The position numbers were made by a program, and so were the translations under genes. Positions 4,635 to 6,520 of a stretch of DNA of 6,520 nucleotides are shown one piece after another. Origin of the DNA: Bacteroidota bacterium. Lineage in GTDB: Bacteria > Bacteroidota > Bacteroidia > NS11-12g > UBA9320. The notes below the pieces were generated by a model. It was not told the DNA's origin and searched no databases. It was given only the letters and a program-made list of their open reading frames with translations. Location of the stretch: positions 1-6,520 of the forward strand of contig JAHEKB010000140.1 in NCBI GenBank assembly GCA_024638525.1, written 5' to 3'. Within the stretch, counting starts at the first letter, position 1. Each line of letters begins with the position of its first letter.

Positions 4635-6299
4635 TTAAACGGTTTCAATATACTTGTGCACCAAGTGAATACATGCTGACCCTTCACCAACTGCCGCTGC
4701 TACTCTGTGGTTTGAACCATATCGTATGTCGCCTACACTGAAGATTCCAGGAACATTCGTTTCGAATAAAAATGGATCGCGTTTCAACTTCCAATTAGCC
4801 GGTCTGTGGTTAGCCAAAGTAGGAAGATCAGAGCCGGTAAGAATGAAACCTTTCTCGTCTGTAGCTACCAAATCGCTTACAAAATCAGAATTTGGTGCTG
4901 AACCTATAAAAATAAACATCGCACTCACATTCAACTCTCCTACTTCGCCTGTCTTATTATTTTTATAAATCACCTTTTCCAAACCTTGTTCGCCTTGCAC
5001 TTCTTCAATAACCACATTTGGTAGAACTTTTATGTTTGGAGTTGCATCTATTCTTTCTATCAGGTAGCTGGACATGGTTTCGACAAAAGAGTCCCGCCTT
5101 ATAACCATAGTTACCGTCTTGGCATATCTGCTGAAAAACAAAGCCCCCTGGCCCGCAGAATTCGCACCACCAACAATACATACATCTTTACCTTTATAGG
5201 TTGATGCTTCGGTCATCGCGGCACCATAATACACCCCGACTCCTTGCAATACTTCTATTCCCTTTGCTTGAAGCTTACGCACTTTCATGCCCGTAGCCAA
5301 TACTACTGCATATGAGGAAACGGATGTCCCATCTTTAAAGGAAATCTTTTTGTATGTTCCATCATCCTTAATACTAACTACTTCTTGAGCCGTCAGCAAT
5401 TCAGCTCCAAATTTCTTCGCCTGAGCCACGGCTCTTTGCGACAAATCAGCGCCTGAAAGTCCTGCTGGAAAACCTAAATAGTTCTCTATTCTTGAACTTG
5501 TGCCTGCCTGCCCTCCTGGTGCTTGGCGCTCAACAATTAAGGTTTTTAATCCTTCAGAAGCCGCATAAACTGCATTTGCTAGTCCTGCAGGACCACTACC
5601 AATAACAACCAGATCATAAAATGGACTGACAGCAGTAGTTGCCATTCCAACCTTCTCAGCCAACTCTTGAGCAGTCGGTTGTACCATATGCGACCCATCT
5701 TCAAAAAATATCACAGGTAGTCTATTGGGATCAGTCGATACGCTCATTACCAAATCCTTCATGGATTCATCTTTGTCAATATCTACCCACAGATAAGGTA
5801 CTTGGTTCCTGGAAAGAAATTCTTTTAACTCATAACAGTTAGAAGACCACTTGGCTCCCGCCATTCTTATTCCTTCAAAATGACTATTTCCTTTGCTGGT
5901 CCAAAGACTTAGCAAATCATCCAAGACCGGATATAATTTTTCTTCTGGTGGATCCCACGGTTTAAGTAGGTAATGATCCAACGCAATTTGATTGATGCTT
6001 ACTATTGCTGCTTCGGTATCCGAATAGGCTGTAAGTAAGACCTTTGCACTTTCTGGATGAAGCGTTCCCATTTTACTTAAAAACTCCGTACCTGTCATTC
6101 CAGGCATACGCTGATCAACTAGAAATAAGGCGATTGGTACTCCCCTCTTCTTAATTGCTTCCGCTGCTTCAAGACCAGCCGCTGAGCCAAGTGCCTTTAC
6201 AATTCTAAATTCTTTCCTGTAGCGGCTTCTGAGATCTCTTTCCACTGAAGCTAATACTTCCGAATCGTCATCTACACACAGTATAATTGGTTTACTCAT
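4635..6299 (-). CDS. Response regulator / glutaredoxin-like / thioredoxin-reductase-like fusion flavoprotein
   Basis: A 554-residue protein of the type annotated as fused response regulator/thioredoxin-disulfide reductase. Residues 1-135 are a REC domain with an acidic cluster D10-D12, phosphoacceptor D62 (LVDQRMPG), T90 and K113. Residues about 140-220 are a Grx/Trx-like fold: WSSNCYELKEFL at 151-162 with only one cysteine (C155), then the LPVIFF segment with the likely cis-Pro P195. Residues about 227-554 form an FAD/NAD(P)H two-dinucleotide-fold oxidoreductase: VIGSGPAG (232-239), GGQAG (262-266), ATGMKVR (335-341), VGGANSAGQ (376-384), IRRD (400-403) and GIFSVGD (518-524). The CxxC that defines thioredoxin reductase is absent; the equivalent stretch reads VYYGAAM (356-362). 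There is no DNA-binding domain, so the output is probably enzymatic and set by phosphorylation. Its start overlaps the kinase gene by 8 bp, pointing to a cognate pair. Substrate unknown. Confidence 0.93.
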   Translation of the reverse strand: MSKPIILCVDDDSEVLASVERDLRSRYRKEFRIVKALGSAAGLEAAEAIKKRGVPIALFLVDQRMPGMTGTEFLSKMGTLHPESAKVLLTAYSDTEAAIVSINQIALDHYLLKPWDPPEEKLYPVLDDLLSLWTSKGNSHFEGIRMAGAKWSSNCYELKEFLSRNQVPYLWVDIDKDESMKDLVMSVSTDPNRLPVIFFEDGSHMVQPTAQELAEKVGMATTAVSPFYDLVVIGSGPAGLANAVYAASEGLKTLIVERQAPGGQAGTSSRIENYLGFPAGLSGADLSQRAVAQAKKFGAELLTAQEVVSIKDDGTYKKISFKDGTSVSSYAVVLATGMKVRKLQAKGIEVLQGVGVYYGAAMTEASTYKGKDVCIVGGANSAGQGALFFSRYAKTVTMVIRRDSFVETMSSYLIERIDATPNIKVLPNVVIEEVQGEQGLEKVIYKNNKTGEVGELNVSAMFIFIGSAPNSDFVSDLVATDEKGFILTGSDLPTLANHRPANWKLKRDPFLFETNVPGIFSVGDIRYGSNHRVAAAVGEGSACIHLVHKYIETV

Positions 6300-6520
6300 T
6301 GCTTTCTAAATTTACCGACAGTAATATTTTAAAAATGGTTTGACCTGGTTTTGATGTAACCGTCATTTGACCTTTGTGTTTTTCTACAATGATGCCGTAA
6401 CTTGTAGAGAGGCCAAGGCCAGTGCCTTTGCCTATGGTCTTTGTAGTAAAGAAAGGATCAAAGATCTTGTCAATGTGTTCTTGAGGTATTCCACCTCCAC
6501 TATCTTCTATTTCTATCTGA
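6292..6520 (-). CDS. Sensor histidine kinase, C-terminal ATPase end (partial)
   Basis: The last 75 codons, ending in TAA at 6292-6294; the start and sensor domains lie beyond the window. The peptide shows the ATP-binding boxes of a GHKL histidine kinase: G1 EDSGGGIP, F box KIFDPFFTTK, and G2 GKGTGLGLS. After them come YGIIVEKHKGQMTV and the SKPGQTIFKILL strand, typical of NtrB/HisKA-type kinases. The stop lies inside the next gene (8-bp overlap), a strong sign of co-transcription and of pairing with the REC domain fused to the flavoprotein. What it senses cannot be seen here. Confidence 0.95.
   Translation of the reverse strand, partial: QIEIEDSGGGIPQEHIDKIFDPFFTTKTIGKGTGLGLSTSYGIIVEKHKGQMTVTSKPGQTIFKILLSVNLESNE

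Noticed and set aside
4635..5620. Calling the flavoprotein a genuine thioredoxin reductase (trxB)
   Set aside because: The diagnostic CxxC is missing (VYYGAAM), and REC and Grx-like domains precede the oxidoreductase; only the fold is shared.
4726..5842. Plus-strand open frames at 4726-4968 and 5639-5842, and another at 2758-2943
   Set aside because: All are antisense to well-supported conserved genes (the flavoprotein and egtD) and show no domain or start signal.

Overview
The window looks like chromosomal DNA of a Bacteroidota bacterium, possibly a marine or soil Cytophagales-type lineage. The evidence is Bacteroidota-like protein sequences, weak or absent Shine-Dalgarno sites, TTG starts on two genes, moderately A+T-rich DNA, and a stand-alone four-helix-bundle (23S rRNA intervening-sequence type) gene set among GGTTTGAA-type minisatellites. 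The phylum assignment is inference; there is no rRNA gene here.

Layout: (1) Positions 1-121 hold the end of a plus-strand gene, probably a LOG/TIGR00730 Rossmann-fold protein. (2) Positions 122-920 form an accessory block: an 8-bp minisatellite, a minus-strand four-helix-bundle gene (295-681), and a second, higher-order repeat array (about 752-903) whose units run in the opposite orientation. The small gene is therefore bracketed by inverted repeats. (3) Positions 921-2270 hold a complete mnmE (tRNA U34-modifying GTPase) with a TTG start just past the array. (4) From 6520 down to 2271, on the minus strand, lies one compact gene run: the end of a sensor histidine kinase, a response-regulator/Grx-like/thioredoxin-reductase-like fusion, a small NrtS-type nitrate/nitrite transporter, EgtB and EgtD. 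Junctions are an 8-bp overlap, an 11-bp gap, an 8-bp gap and a 4-bp ATGA overlap, so a single operon is likely. egtD and mnmE meet tail to tail with no base between their stop codons.

How the genes may work together: EgtD trimethylates histidine to hercynine, and EgtB adds cysteine sulfur oxidatively to give the sulfoxide precursor of the antioxidant thiol ergothioneine. The C-S lyase for the last step is not in the window. The kinase and the REC-fused flavoprotein look like a cognate two-component pair whose output is an enzyme rather than a DNA-binding domain. The flavoprotein lacks the CxxC of true thioredoxin reductases. The most interesting hypothesis here is that a phosphorelay-controlled NAD(P)H flavoprotein, a nitrate/nitrite transporter and ergothioneine synthesis form one redox or nitrosative-stress module. 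This rests on gene order and sequence motifs only.
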